This document shows, one piece after another, positions 10,990 through 22,408 of a stretch of DNA of 64,000 nt. This stretch comes from Phallus indusiatus (lineage: Eukaryota > Basidiomycota > Agaricomycetes > Phallales > Phallaceae), in NCBI GenBank assembly GCA_027605045.1, contig JAQFWX010000087.1, positions 62,001 through 126,000 on the forward strand. The letters are read 5' to 3'. Made by a program: the position numbers and the translations under genes. The notes under the pieces were generated by a model. It worked only from the letters and a program-made list of their open reading frames with translations. It was not told the origin of the DNA and did not search any database. Positions within the stretch are counted from its first letter, which is position 1. Each line of letters opens with the position of its first letter.

Positions 10990-13900
10990 ATGTTGGTGAA
11001 GAACAATCCTTCTCAGCGCGCAAGAGCTTTCGCGGCAGGCCTGTTTTACCTTGTAATTCTAGGTGTTCATTGCGCCGCAGCGTCTGGCCCAATAGGACGA
11101 ACGACCACAAACCCTACGTCCACATCTGTATTTTTCGCTACCCCACCAGCTTCTTTGAATGTTCCTGCAGATTTCACGGCGGGTGTATTGTTCTCGACGG
11201 ATTTTTTGAAGGATTTTTTCCCAGGTTTTGGTCCTACACAGACATCAGTAGAACCTCAACCTAAAATTACCGACCCTGTTGTAAGTCTCAACGCTTCAGT
11301 TTCGCATACGCTCACGTCTCAATTAATCGTCTCGATCTTAGGGTCACACCGTATTCCCTATCGATTTAACTAACCCTGATACTATCCCAACCGCCAACCT
11401 CGAAGATCCCGATGTCATACCTCCATCCCTTCTGACCGACTCAAACCCTGTTATATCACCAACAGCCAATCTATCAACACCTGGTTCAATAGCGCTCAGA
11501 AATCAAGCCTTCACTCAGATCACTCAAATTCTAAGCGATGTCTCTGGTGCTTTCACTTCGACCTGTAGTCAATGCATTGCCAGTCTATCGGTAGCAAAGC
11601 AACTTGCGTTAACTGCTCCTTGGGAGGTCCCGCCCTTACTGATCCAAATTTGCAATCACACCAATTTCGACGGTAAGAGAAAATAACATTTCCCGCTGAA
11701 CAACTTTGAACTCACAATATATTGCATCCTTCTGACAGCTTTCGGGAGCTGTGAGCAGGAGTTTAGTGTCAATTCCGATGGGGGTATGGCTACGCAAGTG
11801 TTGGCCAACGCAGACGTAACAGGTCTGGACGGACAAGTACATCTTCTCGCTCTCTTCCTGCTTTTGCTTTTGTAACACTTTGTTGCCATAGTTCATGTGC
11901 AACCGGGACGTCATTCCCCTTCGCAAAAGTTGCCCACAGCCTCCGCCGACCGATTTGACAGAACTTCTCCAAACATGGTTTGCGAAGCCCAAACCAGCCA
12001 ATGCGGTAGCTCCCCCGCCCAGTGGAGAGAAAGCAATCCGCGTGATTCACCTGAGCGATTTGTAAGTGTTTGTTTGACTCGAGCGAATTTTGATTCCCGC
12101 GTTCTTTGATTGTGCGCTGATGCATTCTCACTCTTTTCTTTCATACATAGTCACATTGATCCCCGTATGTGTGATCCGTCGCGCTATACTATACTACCTG
12201 ACTATTGGCTATGATAAACCTCTGGGAACATACCAGGATATACCATTGGAACAGAAGCAAATTGCGACCAATCCCTCTGTTGCCGTCCAGGAACATTCAC
12301 GTTCGTGAATATGTGGGGGTTAATAGATAAGATTTCTTACAAATTTACATTTTCAGAACAAAGGTACCTCCTGGTCAGCTGCTACTTCCTGCCCCTAGAT
12401 TTGGAGCGTACTCTTGCGACACTCCGTGGTTACTCGCTAACGCTGTCATGCACGCTATCGGTCCTCTCACGGGTGTCAACCCAGAAGACAAGAATGGTGA
12501 GTTCCTTTTCCCATAATTTATTTCCCCAGACCCACCGGAAAGTAAAATTACTGATCCTGAAATGTCCAACAAAACCTTATTCAATAATAATAGCCGAGAA
12601 ACCCGTATCCTTCACCGTTTTCACCGGCGACTTGGTTTCGCATGATAACGACAATCAACTGGGCCGTGCTTATGTTGAGTATGCCGAAAGCGCTACTTAT
12701 CAATTATACAAGGAGTATCTGGGAGGTGGTCCCGTATATGCTGCTTTGGTAATAAATCCCTCGTGTGCTACTACTAGTTGATTGAGACTGTGTTTACTAT
12801 TTAGGGAAATCACGACACTTGGCCACAAGCATTCGACGCCCCCCATAGTATCCAGCCTGAGCAACTCTCCAGTCAATTTGAGTGGGACTACTCCCATCTT
12901 GCAGAGTAGGTCCTATTCTATCATTCATTGAGGAAGGAAATTAGGTTTAAAACTTTATATAGCCTATGGGAAGCAGAAGGATGGATTAGCTCTACAGTTG
13001 CAGCCGTATCTAGAGCGACGTAAGCACCCACGCATTCACGCCTGCACGATAATTCCCGAATTTTGTCGTAGCTACTCTGCGTACTCAACCGTTACTCCCT
13101 TTGGCGTAAAAATTATAACGTACGTAGCATCTAAGTTCTTCGTTACATCAATCGCTGACTGTTTTGATATTAAAGCCTCAATACCGACTTTTGGTATAAA
13201 GACAAGTGAGTCACTCTGTTATAAAGAGGATGACTCAGTCAATAACGTATTTGCGTAGCTGGTTCAAGTGGGTTTGATGTATCACGATCATATCTGCTAT
13301 ATTAGTTTATGATTCCTTCTTTTGACGTTTAGTTTCATCAACGTGACTTCAATTTAACTCATTCGTTTCCTTGTGTTTATTTATATCGTAACCACCAGAT
13401 GTCAAATCCAGATAATAGCGGTATGCTCAGGTTCCTTACTGATGAATTACAGGACGCGGAAGACAACAACCAACGGGTTTGGATTCTGGGCCATGTTTTA
13501 CCGGGTATGGTATATCTCATTTGGTTTTTTAACTACGACTTTCACACTCAAATTTTTAAAAGGATGGGACGGAACGAATGCTCTTCCTAACCCGCCCAAC
13601 CTGTTTTATCAGATCGTCGACCGCTTTTCACCCCACGTCATCGCGAATATCTTCATGGGTCACATTCATGATGAAGTCCGGTATATTTATTATGCGTAAG
13701 TGCGAGAGGGTCGTCGTCTTTTTGTTTTCCCCGAATGCGTTTTGATATATATGAAATAGGAATAATGCAACCGTTATGAATGCTGATACAGCTTTGACGA
13801 CGACATGGGTTGGAGCTTCTGTTACGCCAAAGACTGCGTTGAATTCTGGCAAGTGAATTTATTCTTCCAGTCGACTTAATTGATTCAATGTTTCATATTT

Positions 13901-14596
13901 AGGGTTCAGTATGTATGAAGTCGATCCAAAAACCTTTGAGTAAGAGAGTTGACACTAATCTATCATTTCTTACTAATTTTCTTGCTAATAAATACATTAT
14001 AGCATTATGGAAGCGTATACATGGTTCTCCAACATCAGCTCTTTTGCTGAATTAGATGAAGAAGGCAAAGTTGGTGCATCGTGAGTTATTTGTCTGCCAT
14101 TGCCAGTGAAATTACCTAAAGAAAGCTTTTCTATACCTTTGAAGGTACCACTTCGAGTACAGCACTCGTGAGACTTTCGGTGTGGGATTTGATTGGCCAA
14201 CTACTGCACCTCTAAGTCAGTAAATACTATGAGATATTTGACAACCTATGACCGCACTCACACTACGTAAAGACGCAACATGGTGGCATCATGTAACAGA
14301 AAGTGAGTAGCTAGTGTTAAGAAAAGGTCAAAACCTGAACTGAATTATTACATTACTAGGCATGGAACAAAATTCAAGCCTTGTTGAAATATTCACACTC
14401 AATCAAGGTCGTCAATCAGTACTCACAAAAAACGTACGTGTCTAATTAAAAGCTTTGTTTTTATCTCGATTAAAATATCGCTATTCATTTTTAAAAGTGC
14501 ACTTCGGCGATTTGTGTCGAGGCAAAGATCTGCTATCTTCGTAGTGGATCTCCGCCAATTGCGGCACCGTGTCCAACTGGGTTTGGCGCAGTGTAA
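10990..14596 (+). CDS. Acid-sphingomyelinase-like phosphodiesterase, secreted
   Basis: This is a gene of more than ten exons. It opens with a signal peptide (hydrophobic run FYLVILGVHCAAAS) and a Pro/Thr-rich linker. A saposin-B-like cysteine segment follows (STCSQCIASLSVAKQLAL, then QICNHTNFDAFGSCEQEF). The calcineurin-type metallophosphatase domain shows HLSDFHIDPRY, a spliced GTEANCDQSLCCR, GDLVSHDND, GNHDTWPQ, WILGHVLPG and MGHIHDE. These Asp, His and Asn residues bind the two metal ions. The layout matches acid sphingomyelin phosphodiesterases, which cleave sphingomyelin-type lipids to ceramide in lysosomes or outside the cell. Fungi lack sphingomyelin, so the substrate may be another phospho-sphingolipid. 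C-terminal cysteines (CTSAICVEAKICYLRS) and N-glycosylation sequons fit secretion. The stop is at 14594-14596. Confidence 0.87.
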
Positions 14597-14811
14597 ACAG
14601 GTTGCTCGAATGATTAGCTTAGCATGAAATATGTGTATATATATTAAGTAAATAACAGACGTTTAGTCTGAAGGTCCGAGTCCGCGATGAGCCGATGTCT
14701 TTCAAAAATTCAGTGCCTCGAGAGTTGCATTATTTAAATTTGAAGTCAAAAAATGATGATACATGAGAATACAATATTTGCCTATGACAGTTTTTCTTAA
14801 TCGAAATTTCA

Positions 14812-15532
14812 TTACTCTTTAGAAGGATAGAGGGTGAGCAAATGCAACTCTTTGTCTGCGGGAGAAATTGATTCCAAAAACTTTGACCAAGTCTCGTCCG
14901 CCTGAGCGGTGTCCCTTGCCTTGAAAACAGAATATCTTATCGTGGCAATCAAAGTTTTGATATATGATTGATGACATACCTTAGGCGATTCCCAGTCAAA
15001 GAGGAAGACTAACTGTTTAGGGTCCTCATGGACCACACCGTAGAAAGCCGCGGAAAGTCCTTTCTTGGAAGCACCGTTTGTGAAAGGTTCAATGGCTTGA
15101 TGTATAACGTCCAACTCCCACTGGGCAGCTCCATCTTGTCGTTTTAGTGTAATAATTTCGAGGGTAGATGTTGACTTGAACGATGGCAACCCTTGTTTGA
15201 AGTGAACGTGAATAATTTTGAGAGGGGACCTAATACGAGGTGCAACGAAAGCCCCAACAGCCTGGAATCTAGACGACGTTGCAAAGTTATGGTGATCTTG
15301 AATCGTATTCCAGGCTGAGACAAAAGCAAGTCCAAGCTGAATTATGTTATCTTTATAATGCGAGGAACGACGTACTGAAAAAGCCGACGGTCAGCTGCGG
15401 ATCGCTATGATGCTTTGCCCATCGAGCTTCATGTAATCCAGTAGGGGGAGGGTAAAAGCTTTTTAAGGAGTCTTGTAGTTCACTTTCGGTTAACTCGCGG
15501 ATCGTATCGAAGAACACGATCTCGGTGGTCAT
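14812..15532 (-). CDS. Predicted dimeric alpha/beta-barrel (ABM-like) protein
   Basis: The model starts MTTEIVFFDTIRELTESEL at 15530-15532 and runs through about four exons to a TAA at 14812-14814. Internal segments include PTGLHEARWAKHHSDPQL, LGLAFVSAWNTIQDH, LEIITLKRQDGAAQWELDV and AAFYGVVHEDPKQLVFLFDW. Two repeats of a beta-strand/helix pattern with W, H and F positions resemble the ferredoxin-like alpha/beta barrel seen in ABM and EthD families. No catalytic residue can be named. It is cytosolic by lack of signal or membrane segment. Family assignment is from pattern only. Confidence 0.55.
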
Positions 15533-16036
15533 GGACTTTCAAACTTGTTCGGATTATGGGAAGTGCAAAGACGGTATGCCAGGACGGCAGTAGTTAGCCG
15601 GGCGTGACGATATCGCACATATGTAGTATGAGGACAATGGTCACAGCTCCGAACTGGGATTCTAAGTCGCAGAACTGTGCTTTCTTTCAAATATAGAATG
15701 CAGACAATGGCTTTCATCATACGATCTTGTGTGCAACTGGAGAAAATGTGCTGCATGCACTCAAATTATTATTGTCCGTTAAGTGTTTATGGGTGGTATA
15801 TGTACATACTTGTTGTACAGTGTAGTAACTTACGCGTATAAACAGATAGGAGAATTCGTAATGCTAGGGTTCTTGAGTTAGTCCCTTTAATTCAACTTCT
15901 AGCACTTGTTAAGAGAACAAACGTTTCAGCGCGGGGGCAGGTATTGTTAAAATTGGAGCCTGAAGAGTCGGAAATAAATCGACAGCCTGAGCGTGAATAG
16001 TTTGTTTGCGACAAGAGCGATAAAACCAGGTTGCAA
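15533..16036. other. Intergenic region
   Basis: About 500 bases with no supportable gene. It holds the 5' flank of the barrel protein and the 3' flank of the small membrane protein. Confidence 0.35.
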
Positions 16037-16402
16037 TCAGCTATGCTCTGACGATACTTCAGACTGTGCCGGTGCCCGTAGTGATGACGCTGGAGAGTCT
16101 GGAGGGTGTGTCGATGATGAAGCTGTGGACGTTCCTTTTCCTCTGACAGTCTCCAAGAGATGCTGAAAAAATCCATAAGGACTTCTATACGTGAGCTGAA
16201 TTTACGGTTCACATACCTCTTCAGGGTGACTATCTTGAACGACACATATGTCCGACATCACTGTCGTTGATTCTCGCCTAAACTGGGCACGGGCGTTGAG
16301 GCTAATTGAGGAGAGGATTAGTGAAACCAGGCCAGTGAAGGGACGAAATGCAAAACGAACGAGGCCAAAAAAGAGTTCGCGAATACTAGAAGGATACGCC
16401 AT
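16037..16402 (-). CDS. Small predicted single-pass membrane protein
   Basis: Two exons give about 100 residues. The first (16402 down to about 16219) codes MAYPSSIRELFFGLVRFAFR and a hydrophobic stretch FTGLVSLILSSISL, then a hydrophilic part ending SHPEE. A clean GTATGT donor and a TTTTTCAG acceptor join it to the second exon, which begins HLLETVRGKG and ends in a Ser/Pro-rich tail at a TGA at 16037-16039. Skipping the intron would end the protein after four more residues. I do not recognise the family. It could be a tail-anchored or inner-leaflet peptide; I infer location only from the hydrophobic segment. Confidence 0.45.
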
Positions 16403-16662
16403 TAGTAACCTTTTAACTAAATCTGTGATTACAATTCCGTTAGGCTCACACTTGGGATATATAACGAAAAATGCTATGAATATGACTGTGGTATGTATGT
16501 TAGTTGTTGGAACTTGTAGAAATGAGATCCAAATCCTACAATTTTGATGGGCCCCTGCAAACAGAGGAAGAATTAGATATCATAAAGATAACACTTATAT
16601 GTAGATTCACTGTATTGGACAAGACCAAGTGTGATGATTGCACATATACTGTTTGCTTTACG

Positions 16663-17601
16663 TCAGAATCTTTTACAATTCATAGACAAAAATTTGACGG
16701 ACGTAGTAGTTAGACCTATTTCTGATAAGACATTAAAGGACGAAACTGAAAAATCACTTTGATATATCACTTACCAACGGTGTATCTCAGCAGTTTGTCA
16801 ACTGTTTTTCGCGACCTAAGAGGATAAGCATAGTATTGTAAATAAGAACAAACAGCCCTCGATCGTTACCTTATTAAATTATTGCGATTTTTTAAAAGAC
16901 AATATAACAATCCAGAGGTATTGAGGGTATCTAGCACCACATTGATCGAAAGACTGGTGGTCAATATCCAACCGAACCGTAAGACCGCCTGAGGTATGGT
17001 TCCGGACCGAGCCAGTGCTACGACGCGCACAACCGCAAATCCAATTCGCGTTAAGGCACCCATCCAAATAATTATGGGTAAGTAAGGTCTCGTGAGGAGT
17101 AGAAACATTCTGTAAGCAAAAAACGACTGTTTATTTTTGCTCGCTCAGAAAATGGTGCATCCGGCCCAATTAAAAGACTGCAACTTACTTGAACAATTGC
17201 ACCAATCGTTGGCGAGAATGCAAAGGCCAGTATAAACATCCAGTGTATCTTCAATAGACCGGTTTCACTTCCGAAGTTGTTAACCGACCAATAGTATAAA
17301 AGAGCCCAGATTGCAAAAGTATGAATGGTGTCGAAAAGGCTGAAACTCATGAGACATATTAATCTGTTGGAACAAATCCAAGTCGACTCACCACACAGTT
17401 CCAACCTAGAAAAATAATCTGTAGGTCTAATTTATACATAAAGAAATGTAAAAAAAAAGAACGAACAAGAATCTTTAGCAAAATGGGGTCCATGAACTTT
17501 TCTTGCGTGTAGGTAAAAGTTTGTGCCACGACGATGCCGTACAAGACGGTAGCGAACACCAGGCCAATTTCATACGCTCCCAAAGTCCATTCGATGTTCA
17601 T
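16663..17601 (-). CDS. DUF6534-like multi-pass membrane protein, 3' end uncertain
   Basis: The ATG at 17599-17601 starts MNIEWTLGAYEIGLVFATVLYG, with helices that continue through LFDTIHTFAIWALLYYW, HWMFILAFAFSPTIGAIVQ and LLLTRPYLPIIIWMGALTR. An ILTTSLSINVVLDTLNTSG segment follows, then SRKTVDKLLRYTV. The spacing of D-T-H, W and Q residues and the final N-x-V-x-D-T-L...LL resemble the large Agaricomycete family with a C-terminal DUF6534 domain. In that family a further helix follows the YT-TG motif; here the frame stops soon after (TGA at 16663-16665). A possible extra exon coding CAIITLGLVQYSES lies downstream but cannot be joined in frame. The gene is either misread at its 3' end or truncated. 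Function of the family is unknown. Confidence 0.55.
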
Positions 17602-18482
17602 TGGGGATGAAAAGTAACAGAAAGGCAGAGATAAATTAGAGGCTTATTATACGAGACATAGATATTCCCAAGCCATGCAGTGAAAGTGAGACAAGAGTTG
17701 GACGAGAGGATCTTGGAAGTGGGCGCTTGTGGTCTTTACATAACCTTAGCTCGGATTCTTTTAAATTTTACTTTCACACTTTCTTCAAAGAAGTGAGAGA
17801 ACGAAAAACGTAAGTTCAGGCGGAGAAACTCGTTCTATGGCAGTATGATTCTTTTAATTACCATTCATTCTGATATAGGACAATAGATGTCAAATAGATG
17901 TTACCTCTGTTAAACAAGTGCAGACAGGTGCAGACCAGCTTTTTTTTCCATAGGCGGAGACCGCTAGGCGAAAACATCAACTGCGTTCCGAAAGAGCGTT
18001 AGTAACATCATGAGATACATTTGATCAACGTTTGATTAATGACAATGCTGTCCCTAACTCCGTGGATTACACGGGGAGAACAAACTAAAGTAGATTGTTT
18101 CAAGGTAAGTAAAGTTACGTTCAGATTGAAGTACGACAAGTTTCACATTTATTCTAAAAGCCTATTCCTTTTCTTTTCTTTTACTTATGAGTATAAATAC
18201 GTGGATGTACTCTTTCCAACTCCTTTTAAAGCCGGCTCCTGCAGGCACCTTCTGACCCTGAGGCTGGGCGGGCGAGATCGAGCGCTCCTTCAAACTATCT
18301 CAATGACGTAATCGCCTATGTAATGTGTCATGTGATCGATATGGGTGCCTGACGTCATTGAGCTCCAATAACCATCATCATACCTATGCTCGACCCGTCG
18401 CTGGTTTTTTTGAGGTGGTGCTTGTGAGGCCTATAAAAGACAATGAAATAGGCAATTTTTTGGAATTCCAGAAAAATTAACA
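17602..18482. other. Intergenic region between divergent genes
   Basis: About 880 bases with no supportable coding exon; it should contain the promoters of the membrane protein and the CsbD-like gene. Confidence 0.35.
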
Positions 18483-19272
18483 ATGCCTCTTACCAAACGC
18501 ACAGTAAGCTCCCGAAACTGCTCTTGAAACCTGTAATATAAAGGCTCACTACCGTTGTTTTTACCTCGTAACTTAGAACAACCACACAGCACCAGGAACC
18601 GCAACAGGTGCAGCTTTAGGTGGAGCCTTTGGCCACCATGAAGGACACACTGCAACGGGCGCCGTGCTTGGCGGCGCAGCTGGTCATCATTTCGCAGGAA
18701 ATCACCCCAAAGCGGATCCAGCTGTAAGACCGTCGGGAATCCATGATACTCAACAAATGACGGCTCCCGGAGCTACTACGGCAGTAGATGGTGCCACTAT
18801 TCCTGCGTCAGGCGCTGTGAACAATCGAAACAAAACAAGCGCAAGCGAACGGGCCTTGATTGGCAAATTGGAACATGCTGCTGGGACAATCCTTTGCTCC
18901 AGCTCGTTGCGAGCTAAAGGTATCCAGAAAGAGCGGTACGTGAATGCGTGTTTTTGCTAGTCTTGTCTTCTGATTGCTTAGTACAATTTCAGTGAAGCGC
19001 AAGCTTTGAGAGTTCAATCTGCGGAGCTCTCCGCTGCTGAGCGGTTGGAACAAGAAGCCCTGGCACGTCGTGAGCGTGCAGTGGCACACGGAGCACACCC
19101 GGATGCCATGCACCCTAATCCCGTTATGAACAGCTCAGCGATGCAAACCCAAGGAAATGCGCAATATTCGACAGCAAACCAGATGCCTAACGCCCAATAC
19201 CCACCAAACGTATACAGCCATGACCACTACGATACTGGGAGATACCCCAATGTCACAGCTCCTCTCTCCTAA
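18483..19272 (+). CDS. Glycine/His-rich protein with CsbD-like segment
   Basis: The first exon is tiny: the ATG at 18483 with acaATGCC context codes MPLTKRT, then a GTAAGC donor. The second exon begins NNHTAPGTATGAALGGAFGH and carries a repeated G-x-x-x-G pattern (TGAALGGAFGHH, TGAVLGGAAGHH) typical of glycine-zipper segments. A CsbD-like motif follows, ALIGKLEHAAGTILCSSSL with AKGIQKE, then after a third intron a charged helix REAQALRVQSAELSAAERLE. The tail is Asn, Pro and Tyr rich. The stop is at 19270-19272. CsbD-like proteins are small stress-linked proteins; glycine zippers can insert in or coat membranes. The combination is common in mushroom genomes but no biochemical role is established. 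Confidence 0.72.
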
Positions 19273-19610
19273 ACTTCTCCGTACCTTTTATTGTATTGTT
19301 ATCGTAATAATTGTACTCTAGTATTCAATTAAAGCAAATGAAACTCGGAAACGGGAAGATATTAATTAATATACATGGGTGTGACTCTCATGTAATTGGA
19401 AAAGACGAAAAGGACTCTACAGCATTCACCGTTTCAGTAATCGTTTTTCGCGATTGGGCGCCGGCTGTCTCTATCCCTTATCCTTTCACATCCCCACGCC
19501 TCGGGCCAATCCTGACTCATCTCGAAGCCCAGATTACTAAAAATCCTATCGCCGCATATAAAGTGTTGCCATCTTTTCCCAAGGTATTCACTATCGTTCT
19601 TACACCCTCC
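19273..19610. other. Intergenic region
   Basis: About 340 bases of AT-rich DNA; nothing beyond flanking 3' and 5' sequence is visible. Confidence 0.3.
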
Positions 19611-20129
19611 ATGGCTTCCCCATACGGCGAGATTCCTTCTAAGGGTCCTGTTAGTGTTGCATCGAATCCTTACAATGTTTCGTATCGCGATTAACTATCA
19701 AGGGTGCAGATAATACTTGTGGCTCAATTATACGCTACTCCTGGTCAAGAAGACGTTATCCAGAAGCTGTTGTCTGATATTCAGAAATTCAGTCTGTCTG
19801 ATCAAGAACCAGGATGTTTGGAGTATCGAACGTCTCGAAGTTTTGTAGCTGGTAGTACTGGAGGTGATACTTTTCTTCTTTATTAGGCAGTGAACTTTCC
19901 CTTGCTAAAGCATGATTTCTGCAAGGCTATAAATTCGTTGTCTTTGAACAATATCGAGATGCAGAGGCAGTAAATGCTCACTTTGCATCCAAGGCATTCG
20001 CGGCTTTAGCCGCTAAGATAGGGGAAGGTGCGCTAACCGGACCTCCAACGATTGAATGTAAGTTGGTTTGATTCTAAATAAGACATTCATTATATTTTAA
20101 AATGCTTAGATTTCAGCGAATTCAAGTGA
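19611..20129 (+). CDS. ABM-family (antibiotic biosynthesis monooxygenase-like) small protein
   Basis: Four exons are joined in frame: MASPYGEIPSKGP (donor GTTAGT), then IILVAQLYATPGQEDVIQKL to RSFVAGSTG, then YKFVVFEQYRDAEAVNAHF to PPTIE, then YFSEFK and a TGA at 20127-20129. The pattern of a beta strand (ILVAQL), a long helix, EPGCLEYRTSR, then FEQYRDAEAVNAHF is that of ABM-domain proteins. These form dimeric ferredoxin-like barrels; some are cofactor-free monooxygenases acting on quinones or polyketides, while others are only structural. At about 115 residues it has single-domain length. No biosynthetic cluster surrounds it, so a metabolic partner cannot be named. Confidence 0.78.
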
Positions 20130-20363
20130 ATATACGATTAAATTTTGTATTTTGTATTGTTGTTATATTATGGAACGTTTCTACACTCTCATCACTCAGG
20201 GCTGATCCAAGTCGCGAACAATTCAGTGAGTTTAAATTCGGTGCTCGAGAACACCAGATTGTCGCAAAGCCCCCTTTTTAAGTAATATTTGGGCCAAGGA
20301 GCTAATCTCGCCTTATACTGGTTGTTCTTCATTCTTTAATTCTATTCCGTCTTTGGAATTCAG

Positions 20364-20548
20364 GATGGCCTTGTATACGAAAGTGATACTGTACCCCTTA
20401 ATGAGGGATTTCTCAGTAAAACCATAGTGATATCTCCCGAATCTTAATACGGGGATATTGTATACGGCTTGGAGAAATATCAGCAGGCATTGGAATGTTG
20501 AGCTTCGGCATGGCAAGGTACTGCGGGTAAAACACACGTCGTATTAAC
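20364..20548 (+). pseudogene. Internally deleted medium-chain reductase pseudogene
   Basis: This piece matches the reductase gene at 49084-50658 at both of its ends but lacks the middle. Bases 20364-20445 resemble codons for LVYD...DTVPLNGGFLSKTIVVSPE. From about 20452 the sequence jumps to the last exon (DIVYGLEKAPQAF and GKNTGKTLVV). The frame is broken by a TAA directly after the first part and by small indels. The join lies inside exon 1, not at a splice site, so it is a genomic deletion and not a retrocopy. The remainder of 20130-20862 shows nothing else. Confidence 0.75.
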
Positions 20549-20862
20549 ACCACCACCCTCACTCAGTCTGGTTTCATAATAGACCCCGGTCCTGTCCAAC
20601 TTCAGATTGGAATACATATTTCTCCGAAAGTAATTGTGAACAGCTCTACTGTATAAAATACATACACACAAACGTACACCAATGGGACTTTCGAAAATAC
20701 AACCACCAAACGGATTCACACCATCCTTACCATAGCCTAATAATACATTGATATCCAAAAAGTAACACGAATGAAAAGTATAGAATTCAGCGTAATAAAC
20801 CTGTTAGTATTTCCGATGTTGCGTTTATAGGGAGACGAAGTGAGCATATCAAGGTTCTTTGT

Positions 20863-22408
20863 CTATTCGGGAAATGCCTGTGAACGGACTGATTGAATCC
20901 ATGAAGCAGTCGCATCAGGATACTGTTACCGTTAAAATGAAAAATGATCAGAAGCTGTTGTTTTTTTTGTTTTCGAGCACTCTTACCTCCCAGACCATAA
21001 CTCCAGCGTTCCACCCTTTGGTTTTCGCCTGGGAAACACATGAAGCAAGTGTAGCAGGAGCAATGTATCCGTTATTCGCGTCTCCAGTGTTTGCGGGTTT
21101 TCCGATAACGAGTTTGTTCAATGGCACACCGCTTGCTGCAATTTGAAAGAGAGAACTTTGAGGCCAAGTACTCGAGGAGTTGGTCAAGAGCCCCGAGCAT
21201 GTGGTATATTCCGTTGTACCTTCTGTTCGAGAGTTAGTTTTCAGTAACTAATCAGGCGATAAAAGTCAGGCCTCTCACGATTGTAAAACTGATTGGTAGA
21301 AGAAGTATGTTGATAATCAAATAAACGAAAGCGGGATACGAAGAGGGTCATACCTGAACGTTGTACTACAGTACAAAATTAATATTTTCACTTGAGAGAG
21401 ATAACAATAAATCAACTCACCCAGTCGATCAGACTGCCGACCTGTTGGTTAACAGTGAGATACGCGCCTCCTCCCCAAATGTTAGGCGAAAACCAAGGTG
21501 CCACGGCTTAATTCCGCTTATTAGTACATGAACGTAAATGTGTAAAGAAAAACAGCATCAAAACGTACGAGCATGAGTAATGATGTATTGTCCTTGCGGA
21601 AGTTGAGTGCGCAGTTGTTGTGTAAATGTTACAAGCCAGCTTTCGGCTTTCCCATTTCCTGCGTCTATGGCATTAAAATCCTACTTGGTAATAAGGAACT
21701 ATTCAAGAAGAAAAAAATGTTGATCTGATTACCTCATAATCAACGTCGACACCGTCCAAATCGTACTGAATAGCCCATGCTGCCATGGTATTTGCTGTCA
21801 CAACTGGGTCAGCACCGTTCGACGTGGGTGCATCAGTTGAACCAAACAGGCTAACGAGAAGTTTGATTCCTGCCGCGTTGTATTGACTCTTGATAGTTGA
21901 GCGCTGAGCCGCTGTTAGCTGTGTCCATTCGGCCGCTTTGTCATATGCTCCTTCTGTGAGCAAGAAGGAAAGTATGCTATCACAGACGATAAAGAATTTC
22001 TGAAAATGGGAATTTATGACAATTGTTGAACGTACAAAACATTATAACCCTAGAAGATAATTATAGTTAAATCTTGATAAAAAAAAAGATTTGCCAATGA
22101 CTTACAGCAACGGCGGTCACGTTTGGCGGCCCAGTAAGACCTGAAACCCATTTATCGCTGTAGATTACGAATTGTGGAGAGGAGCTTGCTGCTGGGGATT
22201 TGAGACCTGTTTCGGGTTCTGGGGTAGGACGACTCGAAATCGACACGGCATTGTCTTTGGCAGTAGGGGGATTTATACCGCCATGATTGAACATCCCAAC
22301 ATTCCCTTTCAGTTGACGGGGAGGAGCATTATTAGGTGCGCCATATATCAAGCGGAAAGAGCAAAGAAGAGACAACGCAAAAGAGAGCGAGAAGGATATT
22401 CCGACCAT
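20863..22408 (-). CDS. GH18 chitinase, secreted
   Basis: The ATG at 22406-22408 starts a signal peptide (MVGISFSLSFALSLLCSFRL, then IYGAPNN). After a Pro/Ser/Thr-rich segment come FVIYSDKWVSGLTGPPNVT, then TAAQRSTIKSQYNAAGIKLL and the catalytic signature YDLDGVDVDYE at about 21745-21775, where Glu is the acid/base of family 18. Later exons carry QQLRTQLPQGQYIITHA, WFSPNIWGGGAYLTVN, SGVPLNKLVIGKPANTGD and GWNAGVMVWEYPDATASW, ending at a TAG at 20863-20865. The (beta/alpha)8 barrel order is complete. There is no carbohydrate-binding module. Such enzymes hydrolyse chitin, or sometimes chitin-like glycans, during wall turnover or feeding. It has many short introns, and the exons near 21300-21500 are the least certain. 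Confidence 0.88.
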
